The notes beneath the pieces are model-generated. The model was not told the origin of the DNA. It saw only the letters and a program-made list of their open reading frames with translations, and searched no databases. The position numbers and the translations under genes are program-made. 64,000 nt of DNA from Opitutaceae bacterium. GTDB lineage: Bacteria > Verrucomicrobiota > Verrucomicrobiia > Opitutales > Opitutaceae. The DNA is taken from contig JAEUHC010000011.1 in the NCBI GenBank assembly GCA_016794785.1, positions 124,001 through 188,000 of the forward strand, in the 5' to 3' direction. Every line of letters starts with the position of its first letter. Positions within the stretch are counted from its first letter, which is position 1. Below, one piece after another: positions 1-7,651 of the stretch.

Positions 1-317
1 CCGTCGCGGTGCCGCCGGATCGGCTCCACGGCCCAGACGGTATCGGGCAAGGCGAGTGCCGGATGTTGATGGGCGAAAATCGTCCGCAACTTCGCGCGGC
101 TGGTGTCAGGGCACGGCAGAAGGTGCAGGTCGAGATGGGCCGGATGGTAAACAATTCGCAGCGCCGAAATCCCGGCGCATTCCGCGGCGATCAATTTTTG
201 AATCTCCGCGACGTGGTCGGCTCCCGCTGCGAGGGTGCGCGAGAGCAGCCTGCCATCCGGTGCCAACACCCGCAGCGCATCGTCCCACCACAGCACGACC
301 GCAGGCGTCGGTTTCAT
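1..317 (-). CDS. Partial unknown protein downstream of pilin gene (C-terminus off the left edge)
   Basis: An open frame of 105 codons starts at an ATG at 317 (MKPTPAVVLWWDD...) and runs without a stop off the left edge of the window. It lies 43 bases downstream of the prepilin-like gene on the same strand, so it probably belongs to the pilus unit that starts near 1214. The visible part has no signal peptide or membrane segment and looks like a cytoplasmic protein; a PilM/GspL-like role would fit the position but no diagnostic motif is visible. Function not assigned. Confidence 0.6.
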   Translation of the reverse strand, partial: MKPTPAVVLWWDDALRVLAPDGRLLSRTLAAGADHVAEIQKLIAAECAGISALRIVYHPAHLDLHLLPCPDTSRAKLRTIFAHQHPALALPDTVWAVEPIRRHRD

Positions 318-360
318 CACGGGGTGGCGCGCGTGCTTTTGCGTTCGAGCGGAAATGCGC

Positions 361-1185
361 TCAGAGATTGGTGACGTAGTAGAACACGTCCACAAATCCA
401 GTGCCGGTGGAATCCTTGGCGTAGGCCACGGCGCCCTGCGTTTGATCGACGGTGGCGGGAGCGGCTGTGGTATTTTGGGTCAGGGCGGGACCATTTACGT
501 CCAGGGAAAGTTGGTAGGCTTCCGCGGCCGGCGCATTCTTGATGAGCAGGTAGGCGACGCGACTGCCCGCGGGAGTGAGCGTGCCGGTGCCGGCGAGATT
601 GAATGCGCACGCGGCCGAGCCGGCAGTCTGACCGGTGACGCCGGGATTGTTGGCGCCATCGCTGATCGCGCATTCGAGGCGGGTCATCGTGGCGTAGCTG
701 AGCGTGGGGGCGGCGGTGCCGGTGAAGGTCTGCGTGACGGGCGACCACGTGAAGCCGTTCGCGCTGCCCGAAGTGGCCGCGTTTTGCACGCCCATGCGCA
801 CGGTGAGTGGCCGCTCAAGAAAAAGTTCGCTCAACAGCACGTTGTCCAACGTGGCCGCGGCGCCGACGGCGGCGGCGGTGGGCGTGCCCGTGCCGGTGTA
901 TTGCGTGACGAGCACGGCGGCCGTGCCCTCAGTCACCGGCAAAGTGCCGGGAGAATTCGGCTTGCTGAGAAAATGCGTGACGGCGGATTTGGCGACGAAG
1001 GCGACGCCCTGCGCGTTGCGGACGTGGCTCGTCTGCAGCACGCGCGAAACCGCCGGGACACCGATGGCGATCACGACGGCGATGACGGTGAGGACGACGA
1101 GCGTTTCAACCAGCGTGAAACCGCGGGTGCGGCGGTTGCGACGCGAAGCGAGATGCGAGAAGCAGCGGGTTGGTTCGGAGTTCAT
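361..1185 (-). CDS. Type IV prepilin-like protein (class III signal)
   Basis: A 274-residue protein whose basic leader (RRNRRTRG) is followed by FTLVETLVVLTVIAVVIAIG, the classic prepilin peptidase site (cleavage after G, Glu at +5) and the N-terminal hydrophobic helix of type IV pilins and pseudopilins. The rest is Ala/Thr/Gly-rich and should be a periplasmic globular head. I chose the ATG at 1185; an in-frame TTG at 1218 lies inside the promoter element and is unlikely. It is the first gene of the last pilus unit, after the ATPase gene. Likely a pilin or minor pilin of the conjugative pilus. No prepilin peptidase gene is seen in the window, so processing may depend on the host. Confidence 0.85.
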   Translation of the reverse strand: MNSEPTRCFSHLASRRNRRTRGFTLVETLVVLTVIAVVIAIGVPAVSRVLQTSHVRNAQGVAFVAKSAVTHFLSKPNSPGTLPVTEGTAAVLVTQYTGTGTPTAAAVGAAATLDNVLLSELFLERPLTVRMGVQNAATSGSANGFTWSPVTQTFTGTAAPTLSYATMTRLECAISDGANNPGVTGQTAGSAACAFNLAGTGTLTPAGSRVAYLLIKNAPAAEAYQLSLDVNGPALTQNTTAAPATVDQTQGAVAYAKDSTGTGFVDVFYYVTNL

Positions 1186-1206
1186 AAATGTGGGCGAGTT
1201 GACTTC

Positions 1207-1218
1207 CGATAGTAGCAA
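1207..1218 (-). promoter_or_regulatory. Class A extended -10 element (prepilin unit)
   Basis: On the minus strand this reads TTGCTACTATCG, with a TGC-extended -10 hexamer TACTAT. The ATG is 23 bases further on, so this unit would have a short leader of about 16 bases, unlike most other class A sites. Confidence 0.6.
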
Positions 1219-1251
1219 CCTCGCGATCGCCCCGCCTGCTGCGGTCGTGGG

Positions 1252-2931
1252 TCACCCGCGCATCTCGATTTTGGTTTCAGCGATGGCTCCGAAAACTTCT
1301 TCCATCGTCGTCAGGCCACGAGCCGCCTTGCGGACGCCGTCTTCGAACAAGGTGCGGCATCCGCGCTCGCGCAGCTCAGATAGGAGTGACGAGATCGCGA
1401 CGCCTTGCGCGATCTTCGCCTCAAGGCCCTGCATCGGGAACACCTCGATGATGGCGATGCGACCGTGATAGCCGCGGCCTTTGCAGAACGCGCAGTCGGG
1501 CTCGAAGCTCGCGGCGAAAAATCCGGCTTCGGCCGGCCCGATTTTTTCCTGTGCGAGCACCGCCGCGAAACGTGCGAGGAAGAAGGCGTTCTGCGGATGA
1601 ATCCGACGGCACTGCGGGCAGGGCCGGCGCACCAGTCGTTGCGCGATGAGACCCTTGAGCGCGGAGCCGAGCATCAAGGGATCGAGGCCGAGCTCCGTGA
1701 GGCGCTCGATCGTGGCGAGGGCGCTCGTGGTGTGGACCGTGCTGAAACAGAGGTGCCCGGTGAGCGAGGCACGGAGGGTGATCTCGGCCGTGGCTTTGTC
1801 GCGGGTTTCTCCCACCATGATGACATCGGGATCGTGCCGCAGAAAATGCCGAAGGAGTTCGCCAAAGGTGCGGCCGATGCGCTCGTCCACCGGCACCTGC
1901 AGGAAGAACCGCGGGTTGCGCAGTTCGACCGGCTCTTCGAGCGTGATAATTTTGAGTTCGTTGATGTCGGGCAGTTGCCCGAGCATGGAGTAGAGAAGCG
2001 TGGTCTTGCCTGCGCCGGTGGGGCCGGTGACGTAGATGAGCCCGTCGGGCAAGCGCAGCAGTTCTTCGACACGCGCGATGTCGGCGGGGAAAAGACCGAT
2101 GTCCTCGAAGGAGCGGAGGCCGGCGTTTTCGTCGATGATGCGGACGACCAGGGATTCGCCGTTCACCGCGGGGATGCAGGAGAAGCGCAGGTTGTAGTGG
2201 CGGGCGCCGACTTGCAGCGAACCCTGTCCGTCCTGGGGCAGACGTTTTTCGGAGATGTCCATCCGACCGGCGATCTTCGCGGCCTGAATGACGTAGTCGC
2301 GCATCGGACCGTCGATGAAACCGTGATGAATGAGCCGGCCATCGATGCGGCGACGAAGATCGAGCGCGTGATCGCGCGGCTCGAAGTGCAGATCCGAGGC
2401 CCGCTCCGCCACGGCTTCCCTCAACATGCGGTCGAACAAGTCGGTCGCGCTCGTGGGCACGGCGTCCGGCTGCCACGCGCGCTCGATGTGCGCGAGGATG
2501 TCACGACGAGCGGCGACGAAGAATCGCACTTCGTGCTCGGGGAAATCCTGCCGGGCCTGCTGTGGTGCGTAGTCGAAGGGCTCGGCGACCGCGACGTGCA
2601 GGATTCGCCCGATGAGGGTGAACGGCAGGATGCATCGTCGCCGGGCAACCTCCGGCGAGAGGAGCTTCGCCGCCGCGAATTGAACGGCGTCGGCGTTAAG
2701 TGTGACTTCGGGCAAGCCGTGTTGTTGGGCGATTAAACGGGCGAGCGATTCAGGATTTCCGAGGCCGAGTTCTTCGAGCACGACGGAGAAACTGCCCTCG
2801 AGATTACGTTTCAACCAGAGCGCGCGGGCGCTCGTGAACTGTTCCTTGGAGATGAGGTGGGCGTCGACGAGCGCCTGTCCGAGCCAGAACGGATTGTCGA
2901 ATTTGGCGCGGTCGAGCGGGGCCGGCGTCAC
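1252..2931 (-). CDS. GspE/PilB-type pilus assembly ATPase
   Basis: A 559-residue secretion ATPase that should power pilin polymerisation at the inner membrane. It has an N-terminal MshEN/GspE-N region (about 15-150), Walker A GPTGAGKT at 303-310, Walker B VIMVGETRD near 370-378, the His box near 400 and two CxxC pairs (C438/C441 and C480/C483) forming the tetracysteine zinc site typical of PilB/GspE. The GTG start at 2931 overlaps the stop of the upstream secretin gene by 4 bases (GTGA), indicating translational coupling. Length is normal for the family (about 550-570). Confidence 0.93.
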   Translation of the reverse strand: MTPAPLDRAKFDNPFWLGQALVDAHLISKEQFTSARALWLKRNLEGSFSVVLEELGLGNPESLARLIAQQHGLPEVTLNADAVQFAAAKLLSPEVARRRCILPFTLIGRILHVAVAEPFDYAPQQARQDFPEHEVRFFVAARRDILAHIERAWQPDAVPTSATDLFDRMLREAVAERASDLHFEPRDHALDLRRRIDGRLIHHGFIDGPMRDYVIQAAKIAGRMDISEKRLPQDGQGSLQVGARHYNLRFSCIPAVNGESLVVRIIDENAGLRSFEDIGLFPADIARVEELLRLPDGLIYVTGPTGAGKTTLLYSMLGQLPDINELKIITLEEPVELRNPRFFLQVPVDERIGRTFGELLRHFLRHDPDVIMVGETRDKATAEITLRASLTGHLCFSTVHTTSALATIERLTELGLDPLMLGSALKGLIAQRLVRRPCPQCRRIHPQNAFFLARFAAVLAQEKIGPAEAGFFAASFEPDCAFCKGRGYHGRIAIIEVFPMQGLEAKIAQGVAISSLLSELRERGCRTLFEDGVRKAARGLTTMEEVFGAIAETKIEMRG

Positions 2932-4586
2932 GGGACTCGCTCCGCCGTGAGAAAAATGACGAGTTCGCTGCGGGTCTTCACCGCGCCATCGGTTTGAAAT
3001 GCGCGTCCAAGCACGGGAATGGCGCCGAGCACCGGGATTTTTTGCGTCTGGGTGCTGGTCTGCTCGTAAATCAGGCCGCCGATCATGACGCTCTCGTTGG
3101 GTCGGAGACGGGCGATGGTGGAAAGCGATTTGATCGTCATGCGCGGTGCGTTGCGCTGACCGTCGGGCGACGTGTCCACGCCGATCAGTTGGGTGACGGC
3201 GGGGAGCACGTCCACGGTCACGGAGCCGTCGCCATTAACCTCGGGCGTCACGTAGAGCACGGTGCCGATGGTGATCGGAGTCTGCTGGTAGTTATTCTGC
3301 ACGGTGGAGAGCGGCGCAGTCGTGCCGCTCTGGTTGATCGTCGTCGTGTTCGCCAGGGAGAAGAAGGTTTGCTCCGTGCCCACTTTCACGAAGGCGGTCT
3401 GGTTGTGCAGCGTGACGATGGAAGGATTGGAGACGGCCCGCACCTCGCCTTGCTCGGCGAGCGCGTTGATGATCGCGGTGATTTTTCCCGTCGCGACCGT
3501 GCCGGAGATCGTGCTCGGAATCGTGGCGGCGCCACTGATGGTGGCAAAGGCGGTCTTGGTCGCGAGGCCAGTGAGATTGACTCCGCCGGCTGTGGTCGCG
3601 GCCAAACTCCAATCGACGCCGAGTTTACGCTGCGAGGTGAGGTTAACCTCCAGAACGCGCGCCGTGATCCGCACCTGCTGCGCGATGCGACGGTTGATAG
3701 TTTCGATGTAGGATGCGAAGTCGCGCTGGCGGCGGAGGGAGGCGGTGACGATGGCGATGCCGGCGAGTTTGTTGATCGAAGCGGACTCCCCGGTATCGGC
3801 GAGGCGCGACAACTCCGTCTGCACGTCGGACCAAAATGTGGTTTGATTCTGCTGCTGGATGGAGATGTTGGTCTGATCATTCTGATTCGCGGCCCCCGAG
3901 CTTCCGCTACCGTTGTTTTGCTGGGCGAGGAGCGGACTCGTGCCGATGGAAGCACCACCGCCGGTCGCCCCGGTGGCCTGACTTGAAAGAGTGATTGTGC
4001 TCGAGCCCTGGGCGGTGCGGGTGAGTTGGGGATGATCGATCTGGTAGAACCGCGTGACGGTTTTGCGGAATGAGATGACGCGGCCTTGCTGCTCCCACGC
4101 GTAACCGCACGTTTGGGCCACGGCCTCGACGATGTCGCGCACCGTGGCGTCGCGGAGTTCGAGCGTGATTTCGCCGGAGATCGCGCCGTCGAGGACGAAG
4201 ACGATTCCGTGGCCGCGATTCAACGATTGGAGCGCGGCGGCGAGCGGCATCTTCTGCACGCGAAAAAGAGCGACACGCGAATCGAGCGCGACATCGGACG
4301 GGGTCGCCCGGGGCGAGTTGGTGGCGGTTGAGGTGTCGTTCGTTTGCGCCGTGTCCGGTATGAGTCGATAGCTTGGGAGGAGCGACAGTGCGGAGGGAAG
4401 CGACGGTGCGGCGAGGAGGGAGGCATCCGGAATCGACGTCGCGGGCACGACGGGTGCTGGCAATGGCACCAGTGGAGCGGGCGCAGATGCGGCGGGTAGC
4501 GTGGCCGCGCCCCAGATCGCGAATCCGCAGGCTGCAATCCGCAACGCGTGGTGCGGGACAAAATAGATCGGTGCGCGCGCTGGCAT
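2928..4586 (-). CDS. Secretin (PilQ/GspD-like outer-membrane channel)
   Basis: A 552-residue exported protein. After a signal-like N-terminus and a Pro/Ala-rich linker comes an STN-type domain at about 107-175, a Gln/Asn-rich stretch, and a C-terminal secretin domain (about 300-550) with the family signature around VSNPSIVTLHNQ and ...GGLIYEQTSTQTQKIPVLG. It should form the gated outer-membrane pore through which the pilus passes. The ATG at 4586 sits 7 bases after a TACTAT -10 box, so the mRNA is predicted to begin at the start codon. It is followed by and coupled to the GspE-type ATPase. Confidence 0.92.
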   Translation of the reverse strand: MPARAPIYFVPHHALRIAACGFAIWGAATLPAASAPAPLVPLPAPVVPATSIPDASLLAAPSLPSALSLLPSYRLIPDTAQTNDTSTATNSPRATPSDVALDSRVALFRVQKMPLAAALQSLNRGHGIVFVLDGAISGEITLELRDATVRDIVEAVAQTCGYAWEQQGRVISFRKTVTRFYQIDHPQLTRTAQGSSTITLSSQATGATGGGASIGTSPLLAQQNNGSGSSGAANQNDQTNISIQQQNQTTFWSDVQTELSRLADTGESASINKLAGIAIVTASLRRQRDFASYIETINRRIAQQVRITARVLEVNLTSQRKLGVDWSLAATTAGGVNLTGLATKTAFATISGAATIPSTISGTVATGKITAIINALAEQGEVRAVSNPSIVTLHNQTAFVKVGTEQTFFSLANTTTINQSGTTAPLSTVQNNYQQTPITIGTVLYVTPEVNGDGSVTVDVLPAVTQLIGVDTSPDGQRNAPRMTIKSLSTIARLRPNESVMIGGLIYEQTSTQTQKIPVLGAIPVLGRAFQTDGAVKTRSELVIFLTAERVP

Positions 4587-4591
4587 GACCT

Positions 4592-4603
4592 CGATAGTAG
4601 CAA
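4592..4603 (-). promoter_or_regulatory. Class A leaderless promoter (secretin unit)
   Basis: TTGCTACTATCG on the minus strand; the hexamer TACTAT is separated from the ATG by 7 bases, exactly the -10 to +1 distance. No clear -35 box is visible. Predicts a leaderless mRNA. Confidence 0.7.
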
Positions 4604-4616
4604 CGCCGGCGCGACG

Positions 4617-5567
4617 CTAATTTTGCAGAGTGATCTCCGCCGGCTCCTTCAGGATGAATTGCGAGAACAGCGACGCGCTCGCGCTAGGCGGTGCGGCGGT
4701 GCCGCGCCATGCCTGAATGGTGCGGCCGTAGAGGATGGGCGTCGCACTCGTCTGACTGCCTGCGTTGGCTAGCACGGTGAGCGAACTGCCGGAGGTGGAG
4801 CCGTTGAAGTTGTAATACACGTAGCAATTGAGCGTCGCGTCGGTGTTGTTGATCACGACGTTGTATTTCGGACAGGTGATTTGTTGCACGCAGAGCTGCC
4901 AGAGCCTGCCCTGCCACGTTTGGATTTGTGCGGCGGTCAACGCGGTCGTCCACGTGGAGGGTAGCGTGGCGTTGGGTGAGGTCCACGTGGTGTTCCAAAC
5001 GTCGTTGAAGAGCGCGAGATTCGCGGGATCTTGCGGATTGGCCGCGTTTGGCAGCGGGGGAATCGTTAGTTGGTCGGGCGCGCCTACGAGGGAAATCAGC
5101 AGGAAACGTTGAGACGTGGTTTCGTTGTCGGGACCGACGAGCAAAATGCGCCGGTTGCGAGTCGCGTTCTGCAACAGGCCCGATGCTTGCGTGGGAACAC
5201 CGGTCGATGGAAACGACACGCCTTGAAACGAGTAGCCCATCTGGCGCGCGACTTTGATGAACCAGTCGTTGCTCGCGACGGTCGTCGGCAGGGAAGCGGA
5301 GTTGGTGGACGTGGAAAACTGCGTCGTGCTCACACCGGTCGGCACGGTGCCGGGCAAGGCGGCGACATTGGTGCCTTCGAGATCCGTGGACAGAAACGAG
5401 GCCTGAATCGCGGCGGCGATGGTTTTAAGCGACGACGTCTCGGCGGCGACCTGACTCTGCGTGATCTGGAATCCCACGACGGGCGCGGCCAGCGCGAGGA
5501 GCAGACCGATCACGGCCATGACCAGCATGATTTCCAGCAGCGTGAAAGCGGAGGTGCGGGAGTGCAT
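4617..5567 (-). CDS. Type IV prepilin-like / pseudopilin protein
   Basis: A 316-residue protein with a short leader MHSRTSA followed by FTLLEIMLVMAVIGLLLALA, the N-methylation/prepilin-peptidase signature with Glu at +5. The long Ser/Thr-rich C-terminal part suggests a large minor pilin or adhesin-like subunit. I prefer the ATG at 5567; a GTG at 5582 is also in frame just after the stop of the GspF-like gene. It is the last gene of the unit that begins at 7621 (GspC/PilP-like, GspF-like, prepilin). Confidence 0.85.
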   Translation of the reverse strand: MHSRTSAFTLLEIMLVMAVIGLLLALAAPVVGFQITQSQVAAETSSLKTIAAAIQASFLSTDLEGTNVAALPGTVPTGVSTTQFSTSTNSASLPTTVASNDWFIKVARQMGYSFQGVSFPSTGVPTQASGLLQNATRNRRILLVGPDNETTSQRFLLISLVGAPDQLTIPPLPNAANPQDPANLALFNDVWNTTWTSPNATLPSTWTTALTAAQIQTWQGRLWQLCVQQITCPKYNVVINNTDATLNCYVYYNFNGSTSGSSLTVLANAGSQTSATPILYGRTIQAWRGTAAPPSASASLFSQFILKEPAEITLQN

Positions 5568-5583
5568 AGTGAAAGGCGGCACC

Positions 5584-6795
5584 TCAGTGCACGACGAAGA
5601 CGACTTGGTAGATCGCCTGAAAAAATGAGAGCATCACGAGCCCGACGCCGCCCACGACGAGGATGGTCATGGTCGGATTGAGCAGGGCCACGAGAGAGGT
5701 GATGGATTCCTTCGCCTCGGCACTGCAAAAGCGCGCGACGCGATCGAGCGCGTCGGCAAGTTTGCCCGACTGCTCGCCCAGCTCGATGGTCATGCACGCG
5801 ATCGGAGGGAAAAGGCCGGTCTCTTCGAGGGCGCGGCTGAGCGCGGTGCCGTCAATCATGACGCGGTCGCGCACGAGGCCGAGCGCGTGCAGGAACGCGC
5901 GGTTGCCGACGACCTTGCTGCACGCCTCGATGATTTCGGGGGCGGGTTTGTTGGAGCGATAGAGTGAACGGTAGATCGTGCAGATGAGCGCGACGGTGAG
6001 TTGCCGGTAGATCGTTCCGACGAACGGAAGGCGCAGAAAAAGCTGGTCGAGGTAAAGTCCGACGGCGGGAATGCGCCGCAGCGCGGTGAGTGCCAGCGGC
6101 ACGACGACGAGTGCGGCGAGGATCGCCCACCACCAGGTGCGCATGACGGTGGATGCCGCGATGAGCGCGCGCGTCAGCGGCGGGAGGCGGCCGCCGAGCG
6201 ACCCGAGTAGTTCGGTCAGCCGCGGAAAAACGGCCGCGAGCAGGAAGACGCACAGCAGGGCGGCCAGCAGCATGATGAACGCAGGATAGGCGCAGGCCTT
6301 CAGGACTTGTTTGCGATTGGCGTCCTCGTAGGCGAGCCGCTCCGCGAGATCGCCAAACCGATCCGCGAGTGTTGCTGTTCCGGCATCCTCGCCAGCGGCA
6401 ATTACGCTCACGAGGCCAGGAGGGAAGCTGCGTGGAAACAGGGTAAACGCCGCGGACAGACTCCCGCGGGATTCAACGACATGAGCGTAGATGGCCTGCA
6501 ACGCCTGACGCGTTTGCGCGTGGGGAAACTTCTCCCGCAGTTTCCCCAACGCGTCGGGGATCAGGATGCCCGACGAGAGGAGCATCTGCATTTGCTGGAA
6601 GAGATGGATTTGCTGCTTCCGCGGAATGCGGAGTCGGGTGAGCGAGCGGAGGTCCCGACGCACAGGCCGAATCTGCTCAACGAACCAGCCGTCGCGGCGG
6701 AGGGCCGCGAGGGCTTCGTTGACGTTCGCGGCGTCGAGCTTGCGACGATGCGCGGTGCCACGGTCGTCGAGGACCGATGCTTCGAAAGAGGGCAT
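5584..6795 (-). CDS. GspF/PilC-type inner-membrane pilus platform protein
   Basis: A 403-residue polytopic inner-membrane protein with two cytoplasmic T2SS-F domains (about 70-190 and 270-395), each followed by hydrophobic segments, including the last helix near the C-terminus. Motifs such as LSSGILIPDAL and the ELGEQSGKLADAL region match the GspF repeat (ExxxSGxL). It is the platform on which the GspE ATPase acts. The ATG at 6795 (MPSFEASVLDD) was chosen because residues upstream of it are low-complexity antisense-like sequence and overlap the preceding gene. Confidence 0.92.
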   Translation of the reverse strand: MPSFEASVLDDRGTAHRRKLDAANVNEALAALRRDGWFVEQIRPVRRDLRSLTRLRIPRKQQIHLFQQMQMLLSSGILIPDALGKLREKFPHAQTRQALQAIYAHVVESRGSLSAAFTLFPRSFPPGLVSVIAAGEDAGTATLADRFGDLAERLAYEDANRKQVLKACAYPAFIMLLAALLCVFLLAAVFPRLTELLGSLGGRLPPLTRALIAASTVMRTWWWAILAALVVVPLALTALRRIPAVGLYLDQLFLRLPFVGTIYRQLTVALICTIYRSLYRSNKPAPEIIEACSKVVGNRAFLHALGLVRDRVMIDGTALSRALEETGLFPPIACMTIELGEQSGKLADALDRVARFCSAEAKESITSLVALLNPTMTILVVGGVGLVMLSFFQAIYQVVFVVH

Positions 6796-6802
6796 GAGGA
6801 AT

Positions 6803-7621
6803 TCAGCGGGGAAGCCGGAGCACGACGGGCCGATCCTGCACGGGAATGCGCGCTGTAAACTGCGCGGTGCGGAGTTCGATCCACTCCGGGGATATGGTGG
6901 CGACGGTGAGCGTTTCGATAGCGTCGCCGATCCCGTAGAGTTCGCCGTTGATGACGACGGACGATTGGCGCGGGTCCTGGCCGACGTGGACCAGGCCGAC
7001 ATTCAGTGTGATCTCGCGGGTTTGGAGTTTCGGTTGGTAGCGGACGCGGAAGGGATTCGGTGAGGTGGCGGTTTCGTCGCGCGAAATCCCGGCGACGAGA
7101 TCGATGACGTCACGGTCATCGGCTGTGATGATCGTGTTTGCTGCGATCGGAGATTCGACGCGCGGTGAAGTGATGACGGGGCGGGGTTCGGGCAGGAAGG
7201 GCACGCTCGGCCGGGGCGACGGCGGTGGGGTGAGCGCGATCACGGCGATGGACGGGACGTCGAGCAGAGGCTTCGTGAGCGCGGTGGCCGTTGTTTCTGG
7301 CTCGCGGGTCGATGGCGCGACTTCGATGGCGAGCGCATTTGAGTTTCCGGCACGCGTGATGGCCCACAGCCGATGCGGGCCGGAGTGCGCTGGGAAGCTG
7401 AGATTCAATGCGGGGCGGTTCTCGTTGCCCTCCCAGCTTTGGGCGCTGCCGCTCGCATCGTTCCACTCAAGATGCCAGCGATACTCTCCGGTCGATGGTG
7501 GAGCGGACAGTCGGTAGAAATGTTGTTCGCCGCTGCGGGCGGTGCCGGGGCCGTCGATCTGTTGCGCGTGCGCGAGTGCGCCGAGGATCAGGATTGCGGT
7601 GGGTCGGAGTGGGGCGCGCAC
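6803..7621 (-). CDS. GspC/PilP-like periplasmic pilus protein
   Basis: A 272-residue exported protein starting with a GTG at 7621 and a short signal peptide (ILILGALAHA). The N-terminal part is an Ig-like beta-rich region and the middle is Pro-rich. The last 70 residues (VVINGELYGIGDAIETLTVATI...) match the HR/PilP fold pattern, which contacts the secretin in type II secretion and type IV pili. The GTG lies 7 bases downstream of TACAAT, so it is predicted to be a leaderless GTG start. First gene of a unit with GspF-like and prepilin genes. Confidence 0.7.
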   Translation of the reverse strand: MRAPLRPTAILILGALAHAQQIDGPGTARSGEQHFYRLSAPPSTGEYRWHLEWNDASGSAQSWEGNENRPALNLSFPAHSGPHRLWAITRAGNSNALAIEVAPSTREPETTATALTKPLLDVPSIAVIALTPPPSPRPSVPFLPEPRPVITSPRVESPIAANTIITADDRDVIDLVAGISRDETATSPNPFRVRYQPKLQTREITLNVGLVHVGQDPRQSSVVINGELYGIGDAIETLTVATISPEWIELRTAQFTARIPVQDRPVVLRLPR

Positions 7622-7626
7622 CCGGT

Positions 7627-7638
7627 CGATTGTAGCAA
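7627..7638 (-). promoter_or_regulatory. Class A leaderless promoter (GspC-like/GspF/prepilin unit)
   Basis: TTGCTACAATCG on the minus strand; TACAAT is 7 bases before a GTG start. The spacing is the same as in front of the secretin and of the mating-pair operon. Confidence 0.7.
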
Positions 7639-7651
7639 CGGCGGCATGGGG

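Noticed and set aside
1405..2736. Plus-strand open frame of 443 codons
   Set aside because: Antisense to the GspE-type ATPase with Walker motifs; Arg/Gly/Asp-rich shadow typical of GC-rich DNA, no start signal.
2994..3986. Plus-strand open frame of 330 codons
   Set aside because: Antisense to the secretin; low-complexity His/Arg/Asp translation.
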